This document shows positions 12,601 to 43,311 of a DNA stretch of 64,000 nt, one piece after another. This DNA comes from Agelas oroides. Lineage: Eukaryota; Porifera; Demospongiae; Agelasida; Agelasidae. A model generated the notes under the pieces. The model had not been told where the DNA came from. It worked only from the letters and a program-made list of their open reading frames with translations, and made no database searches. A program made the translations under genes and the position numbers. Every line of letters begins with the position of its first letter. Position 1 is the stretch's first letter. The DNA is taken from the NCBI GenBank assembly GCA_949130485.1, contig OX422184.1, forward strand, positions 24,918,917 to 24,982,916, read 5' to 3'.

Positions 12601-15600
12601 ATGAACTCAAGACTGCCACGCTTTTCCTCATGGATATTGGATCATTACTGCACTTTGATGACCGGAGCCACAACCTTCATCAGCTGTACTTCATCGACCC
12701 CCACTGGCTCTTTGACATGATGTCCAAGGTAGTCACCATTAAGGAGAGGAGCCCTTATGTGAAAAAGGGAATCCTCTACAGCAAAGACATTCCATTGATC
12801 TTCAAAGACGATCAGTTCCCCTGGCAGTACTTTGAACAGTTCCTCACCCTCCTGGATCAGTTTGAAATCGGCCTTCCACTGGACAACAGGCGCATTCTGA
12901 TACCTTCTATGCTTCCTGACATCCGACCGAGCAATGCAGATATTGACCTTCGCTCGGAAGCACCCCATTACTCACGCTACATTATGTTCACTTTTGCTGA
13001 TGCTCCCCCAGGGTTCTGGAGTCGACTCCTCTCAAGGATCATGCACTCGGTGGGACTGGTTCGGTACGCTCTAGACAAAATGCATACAGATCCACCAGAA
13101 GTTCCTGTTTGTGACTCCACTGACAGGCGGTTTGACATTGTCAGCTGTGAACCAGCTCCAAGTTCAGCCAACGATACCTCACATACTAATACTCCTCACA
13201 TTAGTAGCCCTGTCTCCCTTGCTAGTGCACAAGCCATGCTTGAAATTCCTCATTTGCTCCCAAACTTCCCCAGCCCCCTAGCAACGGGATTGGCAGAGTC
13301 ACATGGCATTAGTAATATCCATCTGGAATACTGGCGCAGGGGGATGTTTTACTCCGATCCTGACCTTTTTTTCTGCATTGAATCACTGTTAGGGTCTAGT
13401 CAGTTCCAAAGAGAAGAAAGCAAAGATGGTGTTCTCATAGTAGCCTCCCCTAACAGCCAAGGCAAGAAGATCATCGTCCAGCTAGTTGATCTAGTTGTCT
13501 CCCTCGTGAACGAATGGTACCCAGGTCTCACAGAGGGCCCACATGGTGGTACCTCAGGCCTTGAGCAGAAGGTGCCCTGCTACGAGTGCCTAAAGCAGGG
13601 GAGGCCCAAACCCTTTGAGTTCAAAGTGGAGCAGTGCTTACCAAAGATTGCAATGAATCAGATGACCATAGAGTGTGGGTACTTCTGCGATTACCCTGCA
13701 AAGAACCACACGGTCCTGCTTGCTGACATAGTTCCTGATCTCCTGCTACAGGACATTGATCCTGACTTTCTCCTTAATGCTCAGGACATCAGCTACAGGA
13801 AAGATGAGTCATCACTACTTGGAAAAGGTGGCTATGGCAAGGTCTACAGGGGCAAGTGCCTTGGCAAATCAGTAGCCATTAAGAAGTACCTCACTCGCAA
13901 TGAAGAAGTTTTCGGTGAGCTACGTAATGAGACAAAAATGTTGTGGAAAGCACATCATCCTTGTGTGGTGTGCCTGGTAGGTGTATGCTGTATCCTATGA
14001 TGGCACTCGTCATGGAGGAGGCACCCCTGGGGTCACTGGAGAAGCCCCTGATCAAGAAGAAAGTTATGATTCACCGACTGACAATGTTCAGAATGGCAGC
14101 TGAAGTTACAGCTTCACTGCAGTTTCTGCACAGTAGAGGTATCATCTTCCGAGATGTGAAGGCTGCCAACGTTCTCCTGTGGACTCTTGATCCTGAGTCT
14201 CTCTGCCATTGTAAACTCACAGATTTTGGCACTGCTACTTACCTCTTTCCGGTTGGAGCCAGAGGTCGCACAGGAACCATGGGATTCATTGCTCCAGAGG
14301 TGCTGTATGTTAGCAAAAGGAGGCAACGCTCAGTGTACGATCACAAAGCTGATATCTTTGCATTTGGCATGCTCCTCTACCAGATGATTGCCCGCAGGCA
14401 TCCTTACCATGATATCCCCCCCCCCCCCCCCCCCCCCACAAGATAGATTCTGCTGTGGAGAGGAAAGAAAGACCCAAGCTCCAAGATGTTGATTCAGCAA
14501 AGAGCGCATACCACTACCTTACCCAGCTGATGCAGGTGTGCTGGGAGGATAACCCACAAAACAGGCCAACAACTGATGAAATTATCAGTACAATTTGCCT
14601 TTCTCCGATGCAGGCGGTCATGTGTGTCTATCCCATGGAAAGCAAGTTTTCCTTAAAGCAAATATGCACTGTCACTCCTCATGATTTCACCCTAGCAGGA
14701 GTGGCTCACAAACACAGTGAACTCTGGGTGTTCTGTGATGGTGAGGAGGGAACTGAACTCAACATGTACAATACCAACACTATGGTGAACATCAGCAAGA
14801 ATTTCATTAAGGGAAAGCAAGTTCAGTGTGTTTGTTTGTGTGGCAATCATGCGTGGTTAAGCTCTCAAGCTGGGAATGAGTATGGTGTGATTGACATCTT
14901 TAACATTGCCACTCGAGACATCATACACAACATCCAAATGCGAGAGAACTCTGTCTCCTGCATCACCTGCTCAGATAAGACAGTCTACCTGGGGACACTT
15001 GAGGGGTATTGCTTTTCCTTCCCCCAGGACATCAGAAAGATTCAGGCAAATTCCAGGCCCTTGTACAAGTACATCTCTGATGATGCAATTGTTGGGATTA
15101 TCTGCACCATGCAATGTGTGTGGGTCTCTCACACCTGCTACATCTACTTCCTTAACCATGACAACCTTGTACTGGAAGGGTCGATCCAACGTAAGGAAGA
15201 ATGCGATGCCTTCATTGGTCAACTCACCCTCTCAGCAGACAGTAGCACTGTCTGGAGTGCCCATCTTGGTGGTGTCACACTCTCGGCCTGGGATGCTCAT
15301 CAGAAGAGTCACAAGTTTGACATCAACATGGCCAAGCAATGAAGGGCACACTGCAAAAACAAGTTGGTTGTTTTAACCGCAGAGTGGTTACCCTGGTTGC
15401 AGACAAACTGGAGAGACAGTGGTTACGAGAGGTTTACTTTGGTATGGAAGACTGATTGCATAAGGATTTACCCAAGATGCAACTGCCCAGTTCCTCTTAC
15501 AACCACAATACACTGACAACCCTCAGAACATCTGCGAATGAGTCAATACAAATGCACTTCAAAGTTGCGGTAAGGACCTTTCATGCTCCTAATGCAAGCA

Positions 15601-16728
15601 GGTGATTCCCTCACAGATGTTCTGAGGGTTGTCAGTGTATTGTGGTTGTATGATGAATTGGGCTGCTACATCTTGGGTTGCCTTATGCAATTAGACTTCG
15701 GTACCAAAGCAAACCTCTCATAACCACTGTCTCTCCAGTTTGTCTGCAACCAGGTTAACCACTGTGTGGTTAAAATAACCAACTTGTTTTTGCAGTGCAT
15801 CACGGAATCATTGTCAGAGAATGATATAGTCATTACTGCCATGACAACAGCCATTGATAATGTCTGGGTTGGAATGGCTAGTGGGCACATCTTGCTATTC
15901 CATGAGGAAGCATTGTTGACATGGTACCACCCATACTCTGAGTATGTTCGCTTCCTCTGCTGCATCCCCTGTGCTGGCCTGTGTGACACAGAGGAGTGTA
16001 TGGTAGTTAGTGGTGCCAATGGGTTTCACTCAGAAAAGCTTGTCCCTAACATGAGCAGCAGGGTGTATGAGGATAATGTGGGAGTGCTTGTGCTGTGGGA
16101 GGCATACAGCTCCCGTACCACCAGGCAGATCAAGCTTCTTGAGGAGCACTCCAACAGTTACCTTGACAATCATCATTCTGTGAGGAGGATGATACTTGAT
16201 GGAGGGTTTAAAGACGGCACCCACATCCTTGAGTCCCCAAAAGAAACAGAAGATGTCATAGCTAGTACAGTGTCCCCTGGTGAAGAGGAAGAAGAAATAG
16301 GCGACAATGTATCACAGGGCATGGAGAACATCCTCTATGATAGTCTTCGTGAAAGCACCAACCTCAACAACAAACCTTTGTCAATGAGCCCTGTCCATGG
16401 AGAAACAACTCAAGATGAACAGGCAACAAATCCTGTACAGATTGTGAAACTACAAGTACGCACAAGAACAACCCTCCAGGAAACATTTGACATCAAGCTA
16501 CCAACAGCTGACATTGTACGAGTGTCCTGCCCAAAGCCTGCAAAATTGAATGTACTTTTGAGCGAGCTCCAAGTGAACACTGGTCTAGAAGAGGACCAGT
16601 GTAAGATTGAGTACTGCATGAGCGAGGGTGATTCAGTAGAGTGTATCCAGATACAGACACGGGAGCAGCTGGACCAGTACCTGCAGAGAGAAGATAGACC
16701 TCAGCTCCTCCTTTCAAGATCTACTTAG
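6299..16728 (+). CDS. LRRK: LRRK1-like protein: ANK-LRR-Roc-COR-kinase-WD40, with PB1-like tail (broken frame)
   Basis: Exons: 6299-6683, 8178-8980, 11421 to about 14437, then 14438-15339 and 15799-16728. Residues 1-128 are ankyrin repeats; LRRs are about 370-540. The Roc P-loop GLANRGKT is at 560 and DFGGQEEYYATH at 608. COR follows. The kinase has GKGGYGKV (1197), VAIK lysine (1217), FRD aspartate (base 14153) and DFG (14222). A propeller-like region and a PB1-like tail end the protein. The sum is about 2,010 codons, close to human LRRK1 (2,015 aa, from memory). Family knowledge: LRRKs are large cytosolic GTPase-kinases acting at membranes and on vesicle traffic. The reading shifts by one base near 13989, in C22 at 14416-14437 and at about 15340, and a MITE splits the propeller. 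It may be a damaged allele, a young pseudogene or an assembly artefact. Confidence 0.8.
8178..8980 (+). CDS. LRRK: LRRK1-like gene, exon 2 (ankyrin-like and first LRR)
   Basis: Acceptor TATGCAG, donor CAG|GTGAGC, length 803. It enters in phase 1 and leaves in phase 0, matching both neighbours. It carries an internal duplication (RNLVLKLFGE twice, near 8432 and 8576). The second copy holds a 60-bp in-frame insert derived from a foldback transposon. The first leucine-rich repeat begins at the 3' end (VKRLRLAENGFKQLP). Confidence 0.8.
8646..8705 (+). mobile_element. Exonised foldback MITE inside the LRRK1-like coding exon
   Basis: TAGCCTCGTTCCCAGG at 8646, then CCTGGGAAC near 8680, are the arms of the TAGCCTCG foldback family. 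The left flank TGGATGACG (8637-8645) is near-repeated as AGGGTGACG (8697-8705). Element plus duplication is 60 bp, so 20 codons (starting VASFPGL) were added without a frame change. The sister duplication in the same exon lacks the insert. Confidence 0.7.
9530..10182. mobile_element. 635-bp foldback element with 9-bp target duplication (Mutator-type)
   Basis: Element 9539-10173 begins TAGCCTCGTACCC and ends with the complement GGGTACGAGGCTA. It is flanked by ATAATGACT at 9530-9538 and 10174-10182. The subterminal GGCTCT and GGTATCCACTGTT sequences are also inverted. No transposase is inside. A 9-bp duplication is the rule for Mutator-like transposons. Confidence 0.85.
10627..10859 (+). pseudogene. 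Decayed transposase N-terminal (helix-turn-helix-like) fragment
   Basis: The frame at 10627 reads KPYLPDPDREES, then hits a TGA. From 10749 a frame one base off reads HHRYDPELRTKIGRFAAS and GNKAAVDKYSKELGRPV, then a TAG. This matches, from memory, the N-terminal DNA-binding part of transposases common in cnidarian and sponge genomes (x-Y-x-PELRxKIxRxAAxxG). It is a relic in an intron. Confidence 0.55.
11421..13988 (+). CDS. LRRK: LRRK1-like gene, exon 3 (LRR, Roc, COR, kinase N-lobe)
   Basis: Acceptor ACCCAAG precedes 11421, phase 0. LRRs (LMKLDLQHNELQTIP, LNLSNNKLVEIP) lead into Roc (P-loop at 11910, THLDEV), COR (FIDPHWLFDMM) and the kinase N-lobe (VAIKKY). Reading ends at VCLVGVC (13988). 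The expected PMMALV is encoded one frame away from 13994, with five bases between where six are expected. Confidence 0.85.
13989..14437 (+). CDS. LRRK: LRRK1-like gene, kinase C-lobe segment in shifted frame
   Basis: From 13994 the frame reads PMMALVMEEAPLGSL, then IIFRDVKAANVLL (catalytic loop, F in place of H as LRRKs often have Y), DFG and GTMGFIAPEV. It ends in a run of 22 C at 14416-14437, after which the continuing kinase is again one frame off. There is no GT donor nearby, so an intron is unlikely. Confidence 0.8.
14438..15342 (+). CDS. LRRK: LRRK1-like gene, kinase end and first part of WD40-like propeller
   Basis: The frame reads KIDSAVERKERPKLQDV, then CWEDNPQNRPTTDEI, the usual last helix of a kinase (W-x4-RP). 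WD40-like blades follow (VCLCGNHAWLSS, VSCITCSDKTVYLGT, TMQCVWVSHTCYIYF). It ends at a TGA (15340-15342) six bases before a MITE. Downstream propeller sequence continues after the MITE in a frame consistent with one lost base at this TGA. Confidence 0.75.
15349..15797. mobile_element. MITE family A, copy 1 (449 bp), inside the LRRK1-like propeller exon
   Basis: Terminal inverted repeats begin CACTGCAAAAACAAGTTGG and end with the matching complement. The flanking dinucleotide CA is present on both sides (15347-15348, 15798-15799). Two more family members lie at 59392-59868 and 61670-62115. Its right end, TTGTTTTTGCAG, is a good splice acceptor; no GT donor is present at the left junction. Confidence 0.9.
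15799..16728 (+). CDS. LRRK: LRRK1-like gene, last propeller blades and PB1-like tail
   Basis: ITESLSENDIVITAMTTAID, then VWVGMASGHILLFHEE and TWYHPYSEYVRFL match the last propeller blades of LRRK1-type proteins. An acidic linker (about 16230-16430) leads to a final ~85 residues: basic start VKLQVRTRTTL, then KIEYCMSEGDSVECIQI and an acidic helix-like end. This resembles a PB1 fold, which pairs basic and acidic faces. TAG at 16726-16728. Confidence 0.75.
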   Translation: MTESLSENDIVITAMTTAIDNVWVGMASGHILLFHEEALLTWYHPYSEYVRFLCCIPCAGLCDTEECMVVSGANGFHSEKLVPNMSSRVYEDNVGVLVLWEAYSSRTTRQIKLLEEHSNSYLDNHHSVRRMILDGGFKDGTHILESPKETEDVIASTVSPGEEEEEIGDNVSQGMENILYDSLRESTNLNNKPLSMSPVHGETTQDEQATNPVQIVKLQVRTRTTLQETFDIKLPTADIVRVSCPKPAKLNVLLSELQVNTGLEEDQCKIEYCMSEGDSVECIQIQTREQLDQYLQREDRPQLLLSRST

Positions 16729-17463
16729 TTTTTTTACTCTCTCAATGAACAGATTAGGTTAATCACTACTTCTATATCTGTTGAGTGTTCTTTCACCATC
16801 AGTTTGTATCAGACTCTCTGAGTTCATTGATGTAACTACTGTAGTTATAGGAATGGCACAGGCATGCGTAACAAAGAGAGCTAGGGGGTTGTATTTATGA
16901 TGGCATTATACGTACACTACAGTATTCAACATCCAGTTATAGATAATATTATTGTATTCTCAAGGAGTAGTTACTAATTATGTTAATGGCTACTTCAGGT
17001 TTGTGTTCATCACCTGCCAACACATGCATAGGGATAGTACATACAGTTGGGACTCATCACTGATGTTTCAGTACAATGAAACCTCCACCTGCAAAAGTTC
17101 ATGTTTCATGTATGTTGTATTTAACTTGACATGCAACAACTAAAATGAGTATGTGCAAGAAAAAAATGTATTACTTTTAAATTGCCTGATGGGATTACCA
17201 ACATTATTGAAACTGCATGGTATGTATCAGTGTGTTGCACGTGTGGGACTCAGATGTCCATTATTCATGATCAGTTGTGATCAAAGTCTTAGGTATTCAT
17301 TTTCCCACCCATGTCCTTATCCCAACTATGCTGCCATGGGAGGTGATAATTAACCATGCAAGACTTGTCTTCAGCTACACCCTCAAAGTTATAGTTACAT
17401 GCATGGTTATTGCATGACCACAATTTCTAGGCTATATACATGCATGCAATTTCTAGCTATAAC

Positions 17464-17639
17464 TTTATTAGATCCAGTTTTATTCCCATTGTACCCAGGT
17501 CATTATCCTAAGCTGAGTCTCATGCATTTGTACCTACAAAGCTGTACACCATGCATTGCATACAATCATATGCAGTTTGTAATAACAGCGGTAGTCTGTA
17601 GATTCTTGTTACATGTGTTGTATGAGTGCATGCAATAAA
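17464..17639. promoter_or_regulatory. Convergent polyadenylation signals
   Basis: AATAAA on + (17634-17639) would serve the LRRK1-like gene, about 900 bases after its stop. AATAAA on - (TTTATT at 17464-17469) would serve the cupredoxin gene, about 250 bases after its stop. If both are used, the 3' ends overlap by about 170 bases. Both are single hexamers, so this is weak evidence. Confidence 0.35.
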
Positions 17640-17714
17640 GTATACATTATTATATAAATATAAGTCAAGGTTGCACAAAACATAAATAGACACACAATGG
17701 TTATAAATTCATAA

Positions 17715-38402
<20,688 letters not shown>

Positions 38403-39309
38403 CCTTGCAAGACTTAGTGGCTACGAGACAAGGAACCGGTCAATCCTTACACTGGGGACTACCGGAGGCTGTCTGGACTCAAGTAGTAGTTGGATACTTC
38501 CGGAATTTGAAAATTGAATAAGGGGCGTGGTTGAAGATCCGCATTCCAAAGGCGAAGCTCGGGAGCAGAGCTTGCTCCTAGCCAGCTGGATTTTTTCTTT
38601 ATTTCTCACTCCTCCCACCGGAAACTACGGCTGGCTTGTGAGACTACAAACATCCAAGGAGATTTTTTTTCTTCTTTTTTTCTTCTCTAAACATTTTTAC
38701 GCAGAAGCAAGGGCACAGTCAAAATAGCAACTCAATGCTAGTGATACTAGACTGACCGGGAAATAAGAGGATATGAGAAAAGTACTGAATTATAATTAAC
38801 TAAATAATACACGAGATCAACATCAGGGCCAGTTCTGGAACCTACCCTTACTCCACTAAAGGTATCATGCTCAATTGCGGAAAGCTCTCATCCGGAGTCA
38901 CTGAGTAGCTAGCTACACATGTGACTGTCACAGTCCTGAACAGAGTGTCCAGGAAGTGTTATTTGCAACTGCAACATGCTGATACTCGCAAGCCACACCC
39001 TGTGTGGCTTGCGAGACTACTGCGAGACTACTGCCATCTGTCGGCTGATATCCCTACATGGAAAATCTCTGACTCCTCCACCTGCAATACTTCCTACCAA
39101 AATCAGATCTCTCAAACACTATGAACTGTGTGCTTTGAACTGTCTGATTAATACTAAACAACCTTCCAGAAGCACTCTTTGAAAACTGTCAAACCTCCGA
39201 TCACATGCATGTTTATTCAGACACATGCATTGTTAATTCATTTGGTGGGACTCAACCAAAGCTTTCACGATCTGTAGTCACTTTTTGTAGTGTTTTCTAT
39301 AGACTGTGT

Positions 39310-39416
39310 TAGCCTCGTTCCCAGGCCTCCCCCGTTTTTACCTTCCATTTGCGTTCACATGCGCTAGCCATGTATTATTGTGAACACCAAACGGGGGAGG
39401 CCTGGGAACGAGTTTA
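39310..39416. mobile_element. TAGCCTCG foldback copy
   Basis: TAGCCTCGTTCCCAGGCCTC pairs with GAGGCCTGGGAACGAG; the right end reads GAGTTTA instead of GAGGCTA. Confidence 0.7.
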
Positions 39417-40019
39417 ACTGTTTATGCCTTGCCAAGCTCTTCCTAGGCCTCTTAGAAGGCATCTTGTGTGATAGACCAGTTCTACCTACTTATTGTTGTA
39501 CTTTTCTCATTGATCACAACAAGGATAATTGCAATGAATTTGTGGGGTAGCTATGCATGAGCCAAAACCAGTGGGGACCTGGCACGTCACCTGCAGTACA
39601 GAAAGTTCTGGAAAGCCGGACAAAGGGCTGGGAAAGCTAGTCTGGGAGTTGAGGTGCAGGAGAGAAGTCTTCTTTCACAACATAGTCAGTATCATAATGC
39701 TACCCAATGTTTTATATAGAGGACATAACTATGCACTGACATTTCATGCATGCAAGTTGCTAGTCCGAAGTGTGTTTTATTTGCCTGAAGAAGGTCCCTT
39801 TGGACTGAAACACTGCAAATCGATGAATTTTGATGCACTCAAAGATCGATGACTAATTGTCTTTCATTTGTAATTTGATGAAAGTACATGAATGATTGCT
39901 ATATGGAATGATAAACAGCTAGTAAACATTTATCAGAAACGTTAACAAAAATATGTTTACTGTTTATCATTCCAATGGTAACTTACTTATTCTTCACATG
40001 CCGTCACTCTTCAATACAC

Positions 40020-40676
40020 AAGACTTAAAAAACATTAAAAATGTAAAAAGATGTAGGGATGGCATGCAAAAAAGTATGCAAACAAGGTAGGGATAATGCA
40101 TGAAAGCAAAGGTCAACATATTGGCAAAGCCCCATCCCTACATCTTTTTCACACTGCAGTTGGACAGTGCATGGGGGTCTTCCTAAAACGTACCGCAAGT
40201 ACATCCCAACCTTTCATGACTGTAGCCTCATTCTCAGGCCACTTCCTAGCTCCTCCCACATGGACTGGGAACGAAGCTACAAATTCACCAACCTTTCTGC
40301 TGTAGCCTCCTTCTCAGGCCACTTCCTAGCTCCTCCCACATGGCCTAGCTGTCGTACATGTAGGTACCTATCAGATAGCTACTAAGTAGCTTTACTGCCA
40401 TCATACTACTTGTAGTGACAGTGGCACCCTTTCTGATACAACCTAGACACTGAGCTTGAGTGGGCTGTAGATCAGTGTGTAAACTCAAGTACTCATGCTA
40501 ACTGCATGGATGGGTACAGATTCAACTCTCAAGCATGCTGTCTAACTGCAGTGTGAAAAAGATGTAGGGATGGGGCTTTGCCAATATGTTGACCTTTGCT
40601 TTCATGCATTATCCCTACCTTGTTTGCATCCTTTTTTGCATGCCATCCCTACATCTTTTTACATTTTTTAAGTCTT
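40020..40676. mobile_element. Long inverted repeat (arms about 140 bp)
   Basis: Left arm 40020-40161 and right arm 40544-40676 are nearly identical inverted copies (outer end AAGACTTAAAAA, inner end CACACTGCAGTT). The left arm carries a 9-bp extra. The 380-bp middle contains a tandem pair of TAGCCTCATTCTCAGGCC. Confidence 0.9.
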
Positions 40677-41218
40677 GTTTCTGTACTTTTTTGATGTTAA
40701 TCTCAGTTACAGTTAGACCAAAGCCAAAGAAGATTTCGTTCAAGTGTACCACAACACCAGAACTTGAAACGGCGTTGACAGTTTAGTAGTAGTTCCAGGC
40801 ATGTAATAATATGCAATATAGCCAGCTAGAACCTGATGAAGGGCCAACCGCTCTCCCTACCAAACTTTGTGAAGCCAATTTCATGATTCAGTTGTCATGA
40901 CGACTAAACTATCATACTGACAACTGACCATCCTAGCTTTACAGTTCACAAAAGCTGTGAGTAGGCTATTTTTAGTGTAGCTACAAGTAGGTAGCGCCTT
41001 ACCTACGTGGTGTGTTCATAAGCCTTGCCCAATGCCGCGGGGGGAAAAGACCGTGCCAGCCATGCGTACTGCCCGCTGGCCATTTCGCCTGTGTACTAGT
41101 CTCGCTTCCAGACCAATGACCGTGGTCTTTGGTCTGGGAACGAGACTTCTTGTGCGCATGCGTACAAATTTATAAAATGGCGTCATAAGCAACGGACAGC
41201 AGCCTCAGAGTGTTGTGA

Positions 41219-41317
41219 ATGGCTTTTATTGACCAGGGTGAATTTGAAGCTATGAAGACGCTGAGTGGCTGGGAAGCTGAGCGCTGTGATGAGCATTCGT
41301 TTCATGCTAAAATCAAG
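41219..41317 (+). CDS. Candidate first exon, possibly of the MULE-CXXC-OTU gene
   Basis: ATG at 41219 opens 33 codons (MAFIDQGEFEAMKTLSGWEA start) to donor AAG|GTGAGT, phase 0. It is in a CpG-richer patch. The style fits the N-terminus of MULE-type proteins in sponges (recollection), but no exon connects it to 46777. A second possible partner is a Cys-rich stretch after CCTACAG at about 41719 (TQCKDCATCSIVC). Confidence 0.4.
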
Positions 41318-42050
41318 GTGAGTACTTGAGCCGTTTTCGAGTTATCGTCGTTTGACAAGTGGTCTGAACAAAGAAAGAAATTATACGAAAAATGGCACTT
41401 TTGCTACCGCACACTTTTGCGTTTAGCTGTCTTCCGCGTGGCTTTTGGGCAACTATATGAGTCTTGCTGATCACAAAGGCACTCAAAGAGGAAGCCTAGG
41501 CGCTTAAATAAGCTTTTAGCGTATTTGTGGTAAAGTTATACGGCTTTTGCTTAAGTATTGCATATATTGCGCGTCGGCGCCATCCCTACATAGAGAGTCT
41601 ACCGACTCTCTGATATTGGCAACTGTTTTTATCCTTGATACTCGCCTCACCCACCCTCCATCCCTCCTCCCTTCACATACATATGACTTCACATACATAT
41701 GACACACAATCCCTACAGACAACAGAGACACAATGCAAGGACTGTGCTACTTGTAGCATCGTATGTCACTTGAATCAAGTTTAGTCACTCAACTCTGATA
41801 GGTGTTCCTCCCAGATATTGTTTTTGTGCATGTACACTTGATAATTTCTCTATGACTGAAATGAATTTTCATGATCTCCACAACTAAGGAGCATCACCAC
41901 TCCGTGTTGGTGCTACATAATTATACACATTCAGTTGGGACATACAGGAACACAGATGGCATATATTGATCTAGTGAAGCAGGTAAATCTATCTGAACAC
42001 TAACTGAAAATAAATGCAAAGTGTAATATAAAAACATTATAATAAATGCA

Positions 42051-42384
42051 CACTTCCACTGACATCTCTGCCATAATGCATGGGAGTGTACATGGCTGCC
42101 CTTACTGCAAGATTAGATGAAAGGTAGTCATTTAGTTGGTAGCTGATGAAGTGTTCAATCTGGTCTTTCACAGTTGTTAGGATTTCACATGCTGAGAAAT
42201 TTGATATCCACAGTTTTCTCTGATTTGCTTACTGCATGGCCGAGGGTCTGCTTGTTACAAAAGCAGTTGCAAGTGGTAGGACTCTACCATGGATGAGGTT
42301 AGGGAGCACTGCCTGCCTGCTGTAGCTGTGAGTTTGGATGATAAAGAATTCTGAAAGGGCCTTGGCCTCTTTCAGATTATTGTC
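42051..42384 (-). pseudogene. NACHT (NLR-type) domain remnant
   Basis: After acceptor CCCATTACAG the reverse frame reads LPNLIHGRVLPLATAFVTSR and PSA, the NACHT segment that follows Walker B (LP-AT-x-V-TSRP). A TAA follows at once; further on come DQIEHFISYQ and VRAAMYTPMHYG, matching the later 'MYIPL' region. No P-loop was seen. Family knowledge: sponges have large NLR families that sense microbes. Confidence 0.55.
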
Positions 42385-42836
42385 CTGTAATGGGAGAGAA
42401 GAAGGAGCAGGGAATGGCTCTGCAGAATCTCACCCGTGCACAGTGATTACTTGAGAGTTCACCAAGTTCTGATTCTGGTAAATGAACTGACATCATCTAT
42501 ATATCACCTCATAAATTCATCTGAATGTAAGGGGAGCAGCATCTGGGGTAGTGGATTGGAGCTGAGGGTAGGTAGAGGCTTCTGGGGTGTGTCTAGTTTC
42601 CTGAGGAAGGTACTGTATCTGAATGTTTCCAAGCTGTCCAAGTCTTTTCTCTCAATGGCCAGCCTTTCAATGTTGTGTTCTTTGAACCAGCCCTGTTTGG
42701 ATGTCCTTGGAGAGAAGGTCTACAATTGATAATCGAATCATCCAGGTGAGGGAGATACAGCCCATCTCTGCTTTTGTAAGGATTACTGCAAAAGATGGAA
42801 GTGAATGTTTCTGCTCTTTCTTTCTCAATCGTGAGT

Positions 42837-43311
42837 GTTGTGTGTCGAGTGGGGGAGCACCAACACCGCTGGCACATCGATGTTCAAAGGGTACTCCCCT
42901 GAAGACCAGTATTATTTGAGCATATCTCCCAAAAACAGTAACTATTAAACCACCCCATCCATTTGAGCCATAAATGCCCCACCAATTTGTCATAAATGCC
43001 ACACTCATTTAATCCATAAATGCCACACCCATTTAAGCCATAAATGCCCCACCCATTTAAGCCATAAATGCCCCACCCATTTAAGCCATAAAATGCCCCA
43101 CCATTTAAGCCATAAATGCCCCACCCATTTAAGCCATAAATGCCCCACCCATTTAAGCCATAAATGCCCCACCCATTTAAGCCATAAAATGCCCCATCCA
43201 TTTAAGCCATCCCCATCTCCCTTTATGTTTTAACTTCACACTTTATGTATGTGTGAAATTTTGAACATCGATGTGCCAGCAGTGTTGGTGCTCCCCCACT
43301 CAACACACAAC
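42837..43311. mobile_element. Foldback element with internal 24-bp satellite
   Basis: Arms GTTGTGTGTCGAGTGGGGGA (left) and the complement at 43261-43311 enclose about ten units of CATTTAAGCCATAAATGCCC. A shorter relative lies at 52150-52310. The open reverse frame here (GLNGWGIYGLNGWG) is only the satellite. Confidence 0.85.

Larger units (their letters stand above)
38403..41218. other. Intergenic, repeat-rich
   Basis: No gene recognised. It holds a perfect hairpin (38985-39015, arms CTCGCAAGCCACAC), a TAGCCTCG foldback (39310-39416), a 0.66-kb inverted repeat (40020-40676) and a TAGTCTCG foldback near 41098-41151. Confidence 0.6.

Noticed and set aside
13977..14027. A small GT-AG intron at GTAGGT
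   Set aside because: It would remove PMMALV, which is conserved in LRRK kinases.
14411..14455. An intron with C22-ACAAG as acceptor
   Set aside because: No GT donor lies within reach upstream without deleting conserved kinase residues, so a frame slip in the C run is the simpler reading.
42884..43201. Repetitive protein with GLNGWGIY units on the - strand
   Set aside because: It is a translation of the 24-bp satellite inside a foldback element.
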